Both the position numbers and the translations under genes were made by a program. From contig WJLX01000053.1 in the NCBI GenBank assembly GCA_014728225.1, forward strand, positions 1-37,149: DNA of 37,149 nucleotides, read 5' to 3'. This stretch comes from Candidatus Coatesbacteria bacterium. GTDB lineage: Bacteria; RBG-13-66-14. Below, piece after piece: positions 1 to 8,021 of the stretch (its first letter is position 1; every line of letters begins with the position of its first letter). The notes below the pieces were generated by a model. That model saw only the letters and a program-made list of their open reading frames with translations. It made no database searches and was not told where the DNA came from.

Positions 1-551
1 CCGGCGAAGGGCTCGTCGAGGAGCATGAAGCGGGGCCGGCGCACCAGGGCCCGAGTGATCTCGACCCGCCTGCGCTCGCCACCGGAGAGGGTGAAGGCTT
101 TTTTGTCGGCGAGCTTGGTCAGGTCGAGCTTGGCCAGCAGGGTTTTGAGTTCGCGCTTTCTCTCTTCGTGGGAGAGGGGGATTGTTTCCAGGATGGCCCG
201 GATGTTGTCGCGGACGGAGAGCTTGGTGAAGATGCTGGGCTCCTGGGCCAGGTAGCCGATGCCCATGCGGGCGCGCTTGTACATCGGCACGCGGGTGATG
301 TCGCGGTCGTCGAGGTAGACGCGGCCCTGGTCGGGGCGGATGAGTCCGGTGATCTGGTAGAAGGTGGTGGTCTTGCCGGCGCCGTTGGGTCCGAGGAGTC
401 CGACGATCTCGCCCTGGGTGACGCGGATGGAGACTTCGTCGACAACGCGGCGGCGGCGGTAGCTCTTGACCAGGCCGTCGGTGCGCAGGGTGGATTGTTT
501 CGGCTCAGTCGGCGTCGTCGTCTGCCGGTCTGTCTTGGTCTGGGGGCTCAC
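1..551 (-). CDS. lptB: LptB, LPS export ABC transporter ATP-binding protein (3' end outside window)
   Basis: ATPase subunit of the LptB2FGC complex, which extracts lipopolysaccharide from the inner membrane and drives it along the Lpt bridge. About 183 of the usual 240 residues are present; the C-terminus runs off the left edge. Reading the minus strand gives Walker [10 protein letters not shown], a Q-loop in [12 protein letters not shown], the LptB-type signature [11 protein letters not shown] and Walker [11 protein letters not shown], in the right order. I chose the GTG at 551-549 because AGGAGG lies 3 nt upstream and no standard start is nearer to the conserved [14 protein letters not shown]. 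This start overlaps the upstream lptA-like gene by 47 nt, so the two are probably translationally coupled. The family call is secure; the exact start is less so. Confidence 0.9.
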   Translation of the reverse strand, partial: MSPQTKTDRQTTTPTEPKQSTLRTDGLVKSYRRRRVVDEVSIRVTQGEIVGLLGPNGAGKTTTFYQITGLIRPDQGRVYLDDRDITRVPMYKRARMGIGYLAQEPSIFTKLSVRDNIRAILETIPLSHEERKRELKTLLAKLDLTKLADKKAFTLSGGERRRVEITRALVRRPRFMLLDEPFA

Positions 552-1671
552 TGTCCTCCTGCGGTTCGTCGGCGGTTTCTTCGGTTTCGTCGGCGGCGGG
601 GGTTTCGGGGGGCGGCTTGTAGCGACCGTGGGCGTTGCCCCGGGCAACGAAGCGGTCGAGCTCGCCCTCGACGAGGAAGAGGTCCATCTCATCGCCCTCG
701 ATGTCGGTGCGGCCGCGGCGGGCGGCGGGGTCGGCGGGGGTGTAGACGGCGTTGGCGTCGCCGGTGAGGGTGATCTGGCGGGCGACGTCGTCCTCGAGGT
801 AGATGGTGATGGTATCGGCGTCGGCGTCGATGCGGCCCTCTTCGCCGGCGGCGGGGTCGGGGGTGTAGACGGCGACGGCGTCGCCTTCGCAGATGATGCG
901 GTCGGGCTCGTCGCCGACGTAGAACATGGTGATGGTGTTCCCGGCTAGTTCGAGACGCCCGGGCTTGTCCTCTTCACCCACGTAGTAGACGGCCCGGGCG
1001 GTTCCCTCGATGAGGATCTTTTCCAGCTCCTCGTCCTCGGCGGCCAGGAACATGGTCATCCGCTCGCCGCCGGTTTTATCGTCGCCGCGCCAGGCGATGG
1101 GGTCGCCGTCGAGGACGATGGTCCCGGCGGCGCCGGAGTAGGTCGCCTGGTCGCCCACGGCGCGCATCTCGTCCTGGACGACCTCGACGCCGCCGGTGGC
1201 GGTGCCGTGGTCCTCGTCCAACCAGTACTCCATCACCCTGCCGCTGATGACGATGTCACCGCCGGAGCGCCCCAGGAGGGTCAGTACGGGGTCCTCGGTG
1301 ACCACGCAGTAGCGCTCGACGCGGTGGTACTCGAGGTAGCGCCCGGTCAGCCGTGCGTTGCGCTCGGATTCGTGGACGGCGACCTCGCCCTTGAGCAGGG
1401 CGATCTGCTCGATGTCGTAGTAGTACAGCTCATCGGCGGTGATCTCCGTCGAGCCCTGGACGAGCTTGACGTGGCCCAGGGCGCGCACGGTGCGCACGGC
1501 GGGGTCGATGTTGCCGACGACGCGGTCGGCCTCGAGATAGTAATCCTCGTCGGGGTCGCCGAAGGTGACGCGCTCGCGCTCGGCGTCGGCCTCGGCGGCT
1601 TCCGGGGTCTGGGCGGAAACGGCGAGGGCCAGGAGCAGATTACCCAGGACTGTGATCGAACGAGCGCTCAT
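505..1671 (-). CDS. LptA/OstA-like periplasmic LPS transport protein, long form
   Basis: OstA-family protein expected to bridge the periplasm for LPS transport, placed immediately upstream of lptB as in many Gram-negatives. From the ATG at 1671 it has 388 residues starting with a signal peptide ([20 protein letters not shown], cleavage near A20). A longer reading from TTG at 1761 adds 30 residues before this signal and was rejected. The body is beta-rich, with OstA-like phrases ([20 protein letters not shown]). Its second half has at least three related units of about 45 residues, each with an I/LEGDA or VARGNA turn followed by a VYTP/RYKP ending. It is about twice the length of E. coli LptA. 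The C-terminal roughly 30 residues are an acidic low-complexity tail. It could also combine LptA- and LptC-type roles, as no separate lptC is visible. Confidence 0.8.
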   Translation of the reverse strand: MSARSITVLGNLLLALAVSAQTPEAAEADAERERVTFGDPDEDYYLEADRVVGNIDPAVRTVRALGHVKLVQGSTEITADELYYYDIEQIALLKGEVAVHESERNARLTGRYLEYHRVERYCVVTEDPVLTLLGRSGGDIVISGRVMEYWLDEDHGTATGGVEVVQDEMRAVGDQATYSGAAGTIVLDGDPIAWRGDDKTGGERMTMFLAAEDEELEKILIEGTARAVYYVGEEDKPGRLELAGNTITMFYVGDEPDRIICEGDAVAVYTPDPAAGEEGRIDADADTITIYLEDDVARQITLTGDANAVYTPADPAARRGRTDIEGDEMDLFLVEGELDRFVARGNAHGRYKPPPETPAADETEETADEPQEDSEPPDQDRPADDDAD

Positions 1672-1788
1672 CGACAAGCCATAGCGGAATGAGGGCGGCT
1701 TCGGCGGGCGGATGCCGAGCCAAGCTGCGTCCAGCCTCACCAGGTAACGGAAAGGTCCCAATCCTGTAACGCACTAAATTTCAAGCCG

Positions 1789-1817
1789 ATTATGCCACTC
1801 CGATCCGGAGGGGTCAA
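1789..1817 (-). promoter_or_regulatory. Sigma70-type promoter for lptA-like/lptB
   Basis: On the minus strand, -35 TTGACC (1817-1812) and -10 CATAAT (1794-1789) are separated by exactly 17 bp. The predicted start near 1782 gives a leader of about 110 nt to the chosen ATG at 1671. Confidence 0.5.
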
Positions 1818-1824
1818 CGCGACC

Positions 1825-1853
1825 TTGACCTGGAGCGAAAGCTATCTTAGCTT
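1825..1853 (+). promoter_or_regulatory. Possible sigma70-type promoter for the carboxypeptidase gene
   Basis: TTGACC (1825-1830) and TAGCTT (1848-1853) are spaced 17 bp apart, back to back with the minus-strand promoter at 1789-1817. The -10 is weak; TACTAT at 1854-1859 is an alternative with poor spacing. The rest of the 1672-1984 interval shows nothing else. Confidence 0.3.
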
Positions 1854-1984
1854 ACTATAGTCATCATCGGTCGGGGGCGCTGTGGCGAGCCGTCGGTTGC
1901 CGTCATGAAAGCCATTGACGCATATCAGCATGATATAAAGAGACTTAGCTGTCGAGCACCATCTTTGCCGTCGAGGAAGCGCCG

Positions 1985-3946
1985 ATGAGCAAACTCTTGC
2001 GCAGCGTCATCCTGGTAGTCCTCGTCCTCAACGCCGCGGCCGGCGCCGCCGACAGCCTGGTCGTCGTCGGCCCTCTGGATCACGACGAAGTACCCCATCT
2101 GGAACGGGAGTTCCCCCTCTCCGTCGACGACTATGACGGCCTCTACGCCTACTGCTACCTGCGGGCCGTCGATCTCGATCAACTGGAGGCCCTGCCCTGG
2201 GATTGGCGCTTGCTGGTCGCCGACATCCGGGCCGTCAATCCACGCATCAATGCTGACGGCGAGGGACGCGACGAGCCCTGGGACGACTTCCACACCTACG
2301 CGGAAACCATCGCCCTGCTGCAAGACTGGGCCGGCGATCCGGACTACGACGATATCTGCCGCTACGTCGATCTGGGGCTGGATTCCCTGGAGGGCCGGGA
2401 GCTGGCGGCGATCGTCATCTCGGACAACGTCGACGTCGAGGAGTACGAGCCCGAGGTCCGCGTCGTCGGCACCCACCACGGCAACGAGGAGATCGCCAAC
2501 GAGGTGACCCTCTACACCGCCGAGCGCCTGCTGACCGGTTACGTCGCCGGGGACCCTGACGTCGTCGAACTCGTCGAGGGGACGGAGATCTGGCTCCAAC
2601 CCCTGGTCAACCCCGACGGCTACGTCGCCTCCAGCCGCTACAACGACAACAACGTCGACCTCAACCGCAATTACTCCTACCAGTGGGAGAGCGGCTACGG
2701 CCACGGCTCCCACCCCTTCAGCGAGCCCGAGACCCAAGCCGTGGCCGATTACTCCGGCGGCGACGAGGACCATGTCCCCGACAACGTCGAGGACAACGCC
2801 TTCGTCCTAGGCCTGACCCACCACTCCGGCGCCGTCTGCGTCAACTACGTCTGGAACTATCAGCGGCAGGACGCCCCGGACAAAAACCACATCTGGCACA
2901 ACATCTCCCAGAGCTACTCCGACGGCTGCGAGGAAAGCCCCTACTACGACGGTCTCAGCGATCCCGACTACATGGACTGGATCACCGAGGGCTGGGATTG
3001 GTACGAGACCCACGGCGACCTCAACGACTGGAGCTACGGGATGCGGGGCTGCATCGACACCACCATCGAGCTCTCCGAGGGCCAGTACGGCGGCCACCCC
3101 GAGGGCACGATCCTGGCGCTCTGCGACGTCAACTGGGAAGCCACCTACAATTACCTCGACTGGGCGGACTACGGTCTCCACGGCCTGTGCACCGACGGCG
3201 GCGGAGAACCGGTGCCGACACTGATCACCGTCGACAACCGCACCGAAGCCTTCTTTTACAACGACCCCACCGTCCACGGCGATTACTGGTTGACCCTGGC
3301 CGACGGCACCTATGACATCACCTTCTCCGCCGACGGCTACGATCCGGTGATCATCGAAGACGTCGTTGTCGACGGCGAGAACACGCCGCCCCTGGATATC
3401 GAGTTCATCAACACCGGGACGACGGGCCCCGAGCCGTGGGCCGAGCTCCGCGACGAGGGCGTCCTGCTGCGTTGGAACCCCGCCGACTATCAGAGCTACA
3501 ACGTCTACCGCCTCGGGTCCCGGGGAACCACGATCGGAACCCGGCTCAACGAGTACCCCCTGCCCGGGGGCACGGTCAGCTTCCTCGACCGCCGACCCCG
3601 CCGCCCCGTCAGCCGGTACCGGCTCGAAGCCCTCGACGCCGCCGGCCACCGCGCCGTCTTCGGTGCCGTCGAGATCAACCTGCCGCCGGAGGAATCCCGC
3701 ACCGGACTGGCCCTCTATCCGAATCCCGCCCACGATCGGGTCAACCTCGAAATAAGCGGCACCGGATCCATCGTCGTCGAGCTCTACGATCTGGCCGGCA
3801 GGCTGCTGCGCGTCGAGAGGTTGTCCGCGGGAACGGGCTCACGCACACTGAGCTGGAATGTCGAGAACCTGGCCGCCGGGCTCTACCTGGTCAACCTCCG
3901 CGGACCGAACACCACAACGACGCGCCGCCTGATCATTAACCGCTGA
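1985..3946 (+). CDS. Secreted M14 zinc carboxypeptidase with C-terminal sorting-type domain
   Basis: Extracellular metallocarboxypeptidase of 653 residues. A signal peptide covers residues 1-20 or so (MSKLLRSVILVVLVLNAAAG). The M14 catalytic domain shows the zinc motif H165-G-N-E168, the family phrase DLNRNYSYQWES, the third zinc-ligand region THHSG (H279/H280) and the catalytic glutamate in TTIELSE (E362, or E365). Around residues 415-475 lies a carboxypeptidase-regulatory/PEGA-like beta domain (GTYDITFSADGYDPV), then an FN3-like stretch. The last roughly 80 residues form a FlgD/T9SS type-A-like domain (LYPNPAHDRVNLEIS, LYDLAGRLL, GLYLVNLRG), which suggests export and surface attachment. GAGGAAG precedes the ATG. 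Substrate preference cannot be read from sequence. Confidence 0.9.
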   Translation: MSKLLRSVILVVLVLNAAAGAADSLVVVGPLDHDEVPHLEREFPLSVDDYDGLYAYCYLRAVDLDQLEALPWDWRLLVADIRAVNPRINADGEGRDEPWDDFHTYAETIALLQDWAGDPDYDDICRYVDLGLDSLEGRELAAIVISDNVDVEEYEPEVRVVGTHHGNEEIANEVTLYTAERLLTGYVAGDPDVVELVEGTEIWLQPLVNPDGYVASSRYNDNNVDLNRNYSYQWESGYGHGSHPFSEPETQAVADYSGGDEDHVPDNVEDNAFVLGLTHHSGAVCVNYVWNYQRQDAPDKNHIWHNISQSYSDGCEESPYYDGLSDPDYMDWITEGWDWYETHGDLNDWSYGMRGCIDTTIELSEGQYGGHPEGTILALCDVNWEATYNYLDWADYGLHGLCTDGGGEPVPTLITVDNRTEAFFYNDPTVHGDYWLTLADGTYDITFSADGYDPVIIEDVVVDGENTPPLDIEFINTGTTGPEPWAELRDEGVLLRWNPADYQSYNVYRLGSRGTTIGTRLNEYPLPGGTVSFLDRRPRRPVSRYRLEALDAAGHRAVFGAVEINLPPEESRTGLALYPNPAHDRVNLEISGTGSIVVELYDLAGRLLRVERLSAGTGSRTLSWNVENLAAGLYLVNLRGPNTTTTRRLIINR

Positions 3947-3994
3947 GACCGCTGAGCCTGTGCCGCTCGCTGGCGACTTGCGCCCGCGCGCCCC

Positions 3995-4522
3995 ATGGAG
4001 TATCATCCACTCATGGAGCACCGGGCGCAGTTTTGTCCTCTGCTGATTGTGCTGGCGCTGCTGACCGGAACGGCAACGACGTCCGGAGCGGCGGGGCTGG
4101 CCCTGCACCTCGAGACCGGCCTGGCCAGCTACGCCCTCAGCGACGTCCCCGCCGCCTTAAGCCTAGGCGCCGATCTGGGCTACCGCACCGACTGCGTCGC
4201 CTTCACCCTGGGCTACGCCGCCGAGCCCTTCGCCGAATTCGGCGGCGTCCAGGCCCCCCGCCTCCAAGTCTACTATTTCACCAACCCCGCCCACCCCTTT
4301 TCCCTCCGCCTGGGCGGCGGTCTGGATTACTACTGGCGGCTGAGCCCCTTCGGCAACGAGGAGCGCGCCGAGGGGATCCTCGGCGGCCGACTCGGTCTGC
4401 AGGCGGCCCTCAACCTCGTCGACCGCCTGGCCGTCGCCGTCGACGCCGGCCTGCTCTTCCCCCTCACCGACCAGGTCGGGCTGGCCACACGCTTCCTCTT
4501 CGCCCTGGTCTACCGCCTGTGA
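3995..4522 (+). CDS. Small secreted or outer-membrane beta-barrel-like protein
   Basis: Unrecognised protein of 175 residues. After a hydrophobic signal segment (CPLLIVLALLTGTATTSGA) it consists of alternating amphipathic strands rich in Gly, Tyr and Leu (GADLGYRTDCVAFTLGYA, LRLGGGLDYYWRL, GGRLGLQAALNL, TRFLFALVYRL). This pattern fits an eight-stranded outer-membrane barrel. The ATG at 4013 is an alternative start preceded by GGAG. It lies 48 bp after the carboxypeptidase and may be cotranscribed; a terminator follows at 4548. Function unknown. Confidence 0.65.
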   Translation: MEYHPLMEHRAQFCPLLIVLALLTGTATTSGAAGLALHLETGLASYALSDVPAALSLGADLGYRTDCVAFTLGYAAEPFAEFGGVQAPRLQVYYFTNPAHPFSLRLGGGLDYYWRLSPFGNEERAEGILGGRLGLQAALNLVDRLAVAVDAGLLFPLTDQVGLATRFLFALVYRL

Positions 4523-4547
4523 CACCGCCGCCGCTTAACATCGGGAA

Positions 4548-4573
4548 ACCGGCCTCCCGGCCGGTCTTTGTTT
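4548..4573 (+). terminator. Intrinsic terminator after the beta-barrel-like gene
   Basis: ACCGGCC (4548-4554) and GGCCGGT (4559-4565) form a perfect 7-bp stem with loop TCCC, followed by CTTTGTTT. It separates this gene from the convergent zapA. Confidence 0.6.
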
Positions 4574-4598
4574 ATCAAACACGTCTTGAACGTCAACG

Positions 4599-4916
4599 CT
4601 AGAGCTGGACGTCGGGATCCTCGTCCGCCGCCCCGCCGACGGTCTGCAGGCCGTCGTCCAGGCGATCGCACAGCTCCTGAACCGTGGAACGCAGCAGCTT
4701 GCGACCCTCCGACAGCTCCAGCCACTCCACCGCCAGCTCCAGGGCCGTCCAGATGGCCAGCTTGACCGTGCTGGGAAGCTGGGAGCGGCTCTCCAAGGTC
4801 TTGATCCGGTTCTCCACCAGCTCCGCCGCCCGTTGCAACCGCTCGGCGTCCTCCACGGTAAAGGTAAAGCTATGACCGTGAACCTCGACGGTGGTGGGCT
4901 GCTTGTCGTCGAACAC
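4599..4916 (-). CDS. zapA: Cell division protein ZapA
   Basis: ZapA-family protein of 105 residues, the usual size, which bundles FtsZ protofilaments at the division ring. The N-terminal beta hairpin has the typical form VEVHGHSFTFTVEDAERLQRAAELVENRI. It is followed by a long helix expected to form the coiled-coil dimer (residues about 45-92) and an acidic tail. The gene stands alone on the minus strand. The inverted-repeat element at 4996-5174 lies just upstream, and one of its sigma54-like arms points at zapA. Confidence 0.8.
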   Translation of the reverse strand: MFDDKQPTTVEVHGHSFTFTVEDAERLQRAAELVENRIKTLESRSQLPSTVKLAIWTALELAVEWLELSEGRKLLRSTVQELCDRLDDGLQTVGGAADEDPDVQL

Positions 4917-4995
4917 CGGGCCTCCGCGGGGAAGAGAACGGGTTCATTATACGGCCGGCGCCCCGGTTTGACAAGCTTCGGCCGAAGACACCCCC

Positions 4996-5174
4996 GGGAG
5001 ACCTTTGAAAACACCGCCGGCGTCAACGACCGCCGCCCCCGGAACCGGCACGGTTTTTGCATCTCGGCGACCGTGAGGCCGATGCTAACGGTCCGCCTCC
5101 GCAAAAACCGTGCCGGTTCCGGGGGCGGCGCGGCACCGTCGGCCGGTCTTGCAAGGCGTTTTCAAAGGTCTCCC
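4996..5174. repeat. Nested inverted-repeat element, copy 1 (convergent sigma54-like arms)
   Basis: The outer arms 4996-5012 and 5158-5174 are a perfect 17-bp inverted repeat. The inner arms 5031-5060 and 5101-5130 are a perfect 30-bp inverted repeat. The 40-nt centre starts ATCTCGGCGACCG and ends ACGGTCCGCCTCC, adding a 6-bp GACCGT/ACGGTC stem. The inner arm carries CGGCACGGTTTTTGC, where the other copies have TGGCACGG; the change is mirrored in both arms. The element fills the space between zapA and the first tonB gene, ending 3 nt from the tonB stop codon. Orientation is the same as copy 2. Confidence 0.9.
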
Positions 5175-5177
5175 TTT

Positions 5178-5834
5178 CTACTGGGTGAAGTTGAAGCGGT
5201 AGGTGACGGCGACCTCGCGGGCGATGGGCCGGCCGTTCTGCTGGGCGGGCTCCCATTGCGATTTGCGCGCCGCTTCGAGGGCGGCGGCGTCGGCGTCGGA
5301 ACGGCCGGTGGAGTTGATGATCCGGACGCGCAGCACCTCGCCGGTAGCGGAGAGATAGATGCCGACGCTGCAGGTCAGGCTCTCGCCGGTCTGCTCGATG
5401 AACTGCCGCACCCCGGGCGGGGTCACGGGCTCGGGGAGGCTGAGCTTGCGCGCCGATGTGGTGGTGTCTGAGGTACCGGGGTCGACGAGGGGGTCGAGAT
5501 CGACGAAGGGATCGGACTTTTCGAGGGGCAGATAGCCGGGAACGGGCGTATCGGGCAGATCGATGGCGCCTTCGGCCTCGGAGACGACCGGGGCGGTGAT
5601 CACACGCCGTACCGGCGGTCGGACCTCGGGGATCACGATGGTTTGGGGCGGCGGCCGATAGGCCTCCAGGTTCTCCAGCTCCTGAACGTCGCGCTGCAGC
5701 TCGTAGGGCCGCAACGGCCGGCTGTAGTTGCCCAGGGCCATGACGATGATGACGTCGAGGAGCAGGCTCAACAGCAGGGCCCGGGAAAGGATCAGGCGAC
5801 GGCGGGTACGACGGTTGCCCTCTTTGTTGGACAC
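5178..5834 (-). CDS. TonB-family energy transducer, paralogue 1
   Basis: Links the ExbB/ExbD proton-driven motor in the inner membrane to outer-membrane receptors. From the GTG at 5834 it has 218 residues; AGGAGG sits 4 nt upstream, which decides against the longer open frame. Order: basic N-terminus (NKEGNRRTRRRLILSR), one membrane anchor (about residues 15-37), a proline/acidic periplasmic spacer (IPEVRPPVRR), and a C-terminal TonB domain from about residue 140 (SLTCSVGIYLSATGEVLRVR, ending YRFNFTQ). The C-terminal domain is nearly identical to the tonB at 9785-10456, at the DNA level as well. It stands outside the exb operon, in the opposite direction. Confidence 0.8.
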   Translation of the reverse strand: MSNKEGNRRTRRRLILSRALLLSLLLDVIIVMALGNYSRPLRPYELQRDVQELENLEAYRPPPQTIVIPEVRPPVRRVITAPVVSEAEGAIDLPDTPVPGYLPLEKSDPFVDLDPLVDPGTSDTTTSARKLSLPEPVTPPGVRQFIEQTGESLTCSVGIYLSATGEVLRVRIINSTGRSDADAAALEAARKSQWEPAQQNGRPIAREVAVTYRFNFTQ

Positions 5835-5975
5835 GGCTCCTCCTGTCGGGGGGGTCTCACCTATCTCTACGCCGCCAAGAATGCTTTGGTTCGCGGATCG
5901 CGCCGCTGAAGGATGTTTCGAGTGATAGTCATCACAACAACAGCCCGTTGACGGCCACATAATCCCCCCTTCGTA

Positions 5976-6004
5976 TTGACAGGACAGGCTTAATTGGCTA
6001 AACT
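5976..6004 (+). promoter_or_regulatory. Strong sigma70-type promoter with a long leader, for the GWxTD-exbBD-tonB operon
   Basis: TTGACA (5976-5981) and TAAACT (5999-6004) are 17 bp apart on the plus strand. The next plus-strand gene begins at 6405, implying a leader of about 390 nt that contains the 13-bp tandem repeats at 6101-6199. Confidence 0.55.
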
Positions 6005-6100
6005 TTGACCCCTGATACATTGCGTTTTCTTCATCCATCGGGCCGGGTCACAGCAGCGCCTGTCAAGGTCGTCATGAACCCGCCGGCGTTTGGCGCAGCG

Positions 6101-6199
6101 CCACTCCAGGGGGCCACTCAAGGGGGCCACTCCAGGGGGCTACTCAAGGGGGCTACTCAGAGGGGCCGGGCCACGGATCCGGAGGGCCACTCAAGGGGG
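6101..6199. repeat. 13-bp direct tandem repeats in the operon leader
   Basis: Five consecutive 13-bp units of the form CYACTCMAGGGGG (6101-6165, the last one slightly altered), then another unit at 6187-6199. The interval 5835-6404 otherwise holds the promoter at 5976 and a small palindrome GTGAT-AGTC-ATCAC at 5922-5935. No gene is supported in it. Confidence 0.85.
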
Positions 6200-6404
6200 C
6201 CGGGCGAGGGCTCCGGGTATCGCGCCCGCGGACCCGGCAGCGAGGGATCCTCGAACGCTGACGACCGTTTGCACCGCACCAAGCAACCCCTCAAGTCAAC
6301 AATCGCTCCTAAGGCAAACCCGTCCCAGCCCGCACGACACGGCGCCAGACCGCACTCATCCTGTTTGTTCATTTCAGCGGGGATAACGTCACCCGGGAGT
6401 ACCG

Positions 6405-7970
6405 ATGAAGCACCACATACGCCTGTTCGTTATCCTGTCGATTCTCGCCGCCCTGCCCGCCGCGGCCGACTTCGGACCCGTCGCCAACGACGAAGGTCTC
6501 GAATTCCAGCTCGACAGTTGCCAATTCCTGGGTAACTCAGGCACCCTGGTCGAGCTCTACCTGCAGGTGCCCAACCGCGGGTTGGAGTTCCTGGCCGAGG
6601 ACCCCCTAGAGGGTCCCTGGTGGGCCACCTACGTGGTCAAGCTCGAGCTGCTCGACGACGCCGGCCAGGTCATCTATCGTGACACCTGGTCCAACGACAT
6701 CCAGGCCGTCGCCGAGGAGCAGACCGTCCGCGAGGGCTCCTTTTCCCTCGACGTCGTCCGCCTCGACATGGACCCCGGTCTCTACGAGGTCCGGCTGACC
6801 CTGGGCGATCCCAACAGCGAGGACATGGCGACGGGCACGGCCCTGTTACCCCTCGAGGTCGCTGATCTGTCCACCGCCGCCCTCAGCCCGCTCCAGGTCA
6901 GCTCCAACATCCGCCTCGTCGACACCGAGAATTTCACCACCGTGCCCATCGGTCGAGCCGGCCTGTACCTCGACGAAGTCCCCAGCGAGGCCGTCGGCCC
7001 GGCCGGTGCCTTCAGCGCCAACGACGAGTTCATCAAGCTGGACAAGTTCGTCGCCCCGTTGCCCAGTCGCACCAAGACCGGCAGCCAGCAGGATCTCCTC
7101 TACTTCTACGGCGAGCTCTACACCAGCGGCGAGTACAGCCTGGCCTATGAGGTCTACAACGCGCCCGGCTCCCTGCTGTCCGACGGCGAAACGGCCGTCG
7201 ACGCCGACGGGATGAACAGCTACGCCGTGGCCGTCGACACCGCGGGCTGGAGCGACGGCGAATACCGCCTGGAGATCGAGCTGCGCGACGCTTCCGAAGC
7301 CGTGCTGGCCGAGAGCGGCCGCGACTTTACCATCGGCGTCGGCGCGGAGACCGTCGAGGTCGTCGCCGACAGCGGCGAGCCGATGACCGACGAGGAGCTG
7401 CGGCGTTTCATCCGCGAGGTCGGCTTCATCGCCTCGGAGCGTGAACTCAACGACCTGACCGGCGCCCCGGCCGACAAGCGCTGGCTGCTGGTCGAACGCT
7501 TCTGGGCCAAGCGCGATCCCGATCCCGCCACCCCGACCAACGAGTTCAAAATCGAATACTACAACCGACTGGCCTACGTCCGCGATCATTACGGCCGCGG
7601 TTACGGCGACGGCCTCGACAGCGACCGGGGGCGCGTCTACATGATCTACGGACCCCCCGACGAGGTCGAGGACACCCCGTTGGGTTCGGGGATGATCGCC
7701 GACCGCCCGACGGAGTCCGGCATCAGTGAGCTGGAAGCCGAACTCGACGTCTCCGGCACCAAAGGCGTAAGCGCCGGCGAGACCTCGGATATGGACACCA
7801 GCGCCGGCGGCGAGCTCTCCAGCAACATCCTAGATCTGGAAAAACCGCACCTGTTGTGGATCTACTACCGCAGCGGCGGTGAAAGCCAGATGATGAAATT
7901 TTTGTTCGAAGATCGTACCGGTTACGGCGATTACGATATCGTCTGGTCGACGGAGCGTGGTCAGTACTAG
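6405..7970 (+). CDS. GWxTD-domain secreted protein
   Basis: 521-residue exported protein with a signal peptide (MKHHIRLFVILSILAALPAAA). Residues about 25-325 are beta-rich, with macroglobulin-like or Ig-like repeats (YEVRLTLGDPNSED, YRLEIELRDASEAVLA). The C-terminal part is the GWxTD domain: EELRRFIREVGFIASERE, then RWLLVERFWAKRDPDPATPTNEF, then the signature DRGRVYMIYGPPDEVE; here the GWxTD position reads GLDSD. GWxTD proteins occur widely in FCB-group bacteria and have no settled function. The gene starts the operon carrying exbB, two exbD and tonB (51 bp to exbB), which suggests an envelope role. GGGAG lies 5 nt before the ATG. Confidence 0.8.
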   Translation: MKHHIRLFVILSILAALPAAADFGPVANDEGLEFQLDSCQFLGNSGTLVELYLQVPNRGLEFLAEDPLEGPWWATYVVKLELLDDAGQVIYRDTWSNDIQAVAEEQTVREGSFSLDVVRLDMDPGLYEVRLTLGDPNSEDMATGTALLPLEVADLSTAALSPLQVSSNIRLVDTENFTTVPIGRAGLYLDEVPSEAVGPAGAFSANDEFIKLDKFVAPLPSRTKTGSQQDLLYFYGELYTSGEYSLAYEVYNAPGSLLSDGETAVDADGMNSYAVAVDTAGWSDGEYRLEIELRDASEAVLAESGRDFTIGVGAETVEVVADSGEPMTDEELRRFIREVGFIASERELNDLTGAPADKRWLLVERFWAKRDPDPATPTNEFKIEYYNRLAYVRDHYGRGYGDGLDSDRGRVYMIYGPPDEVEDTPLGSGMIADRPTESGISELEAELDVSGTKGVSAGETSDMDTSAGGELSSNILDLEKPHLLWIYYRSGGESQMMKFLFEDRTGYGDYDIVWSTERGQY

Positions 7971-8021
7971 CGCGCTCCCCCATCACCCCAAGCTTGATTT
8001 AAGCCGAGGAGGACAGCATAG

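Noticed and set aside
1761-1761. TTG start giving a 30-residue longer LptA-like protein
   Set aside because: It would bury a good signal peptide inside the protein; the ATG at 1671 fits better.
3436-3939. Long open frames antisense or out of frame across the carboxypeptidase and other GC-rich genes
   Set aside because: High GC content removes stop codons in shadow frames; these show biased Arg/Pro/Ala composition and no motifs.
5023-5256. Open frames containing MQKPC- or KNRA-like phrases inside the inverted-repeat copies
   Set aside because: They arise from the repeat sequence itself, recur in both directions at all copies, lack ribosome-binding sites and overlap real genes.
6038-6038. Upstream start for the first tonB gene
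   Set aside because: The extra 68 residues run through promoter-like DNA, while GTG 5834 has AGGAGG at a suitable distance.
6101-6199. CRISPR array
   Set aside because: Units of 13 bp are contiguous with no unique spacers, and no cas genes are present.
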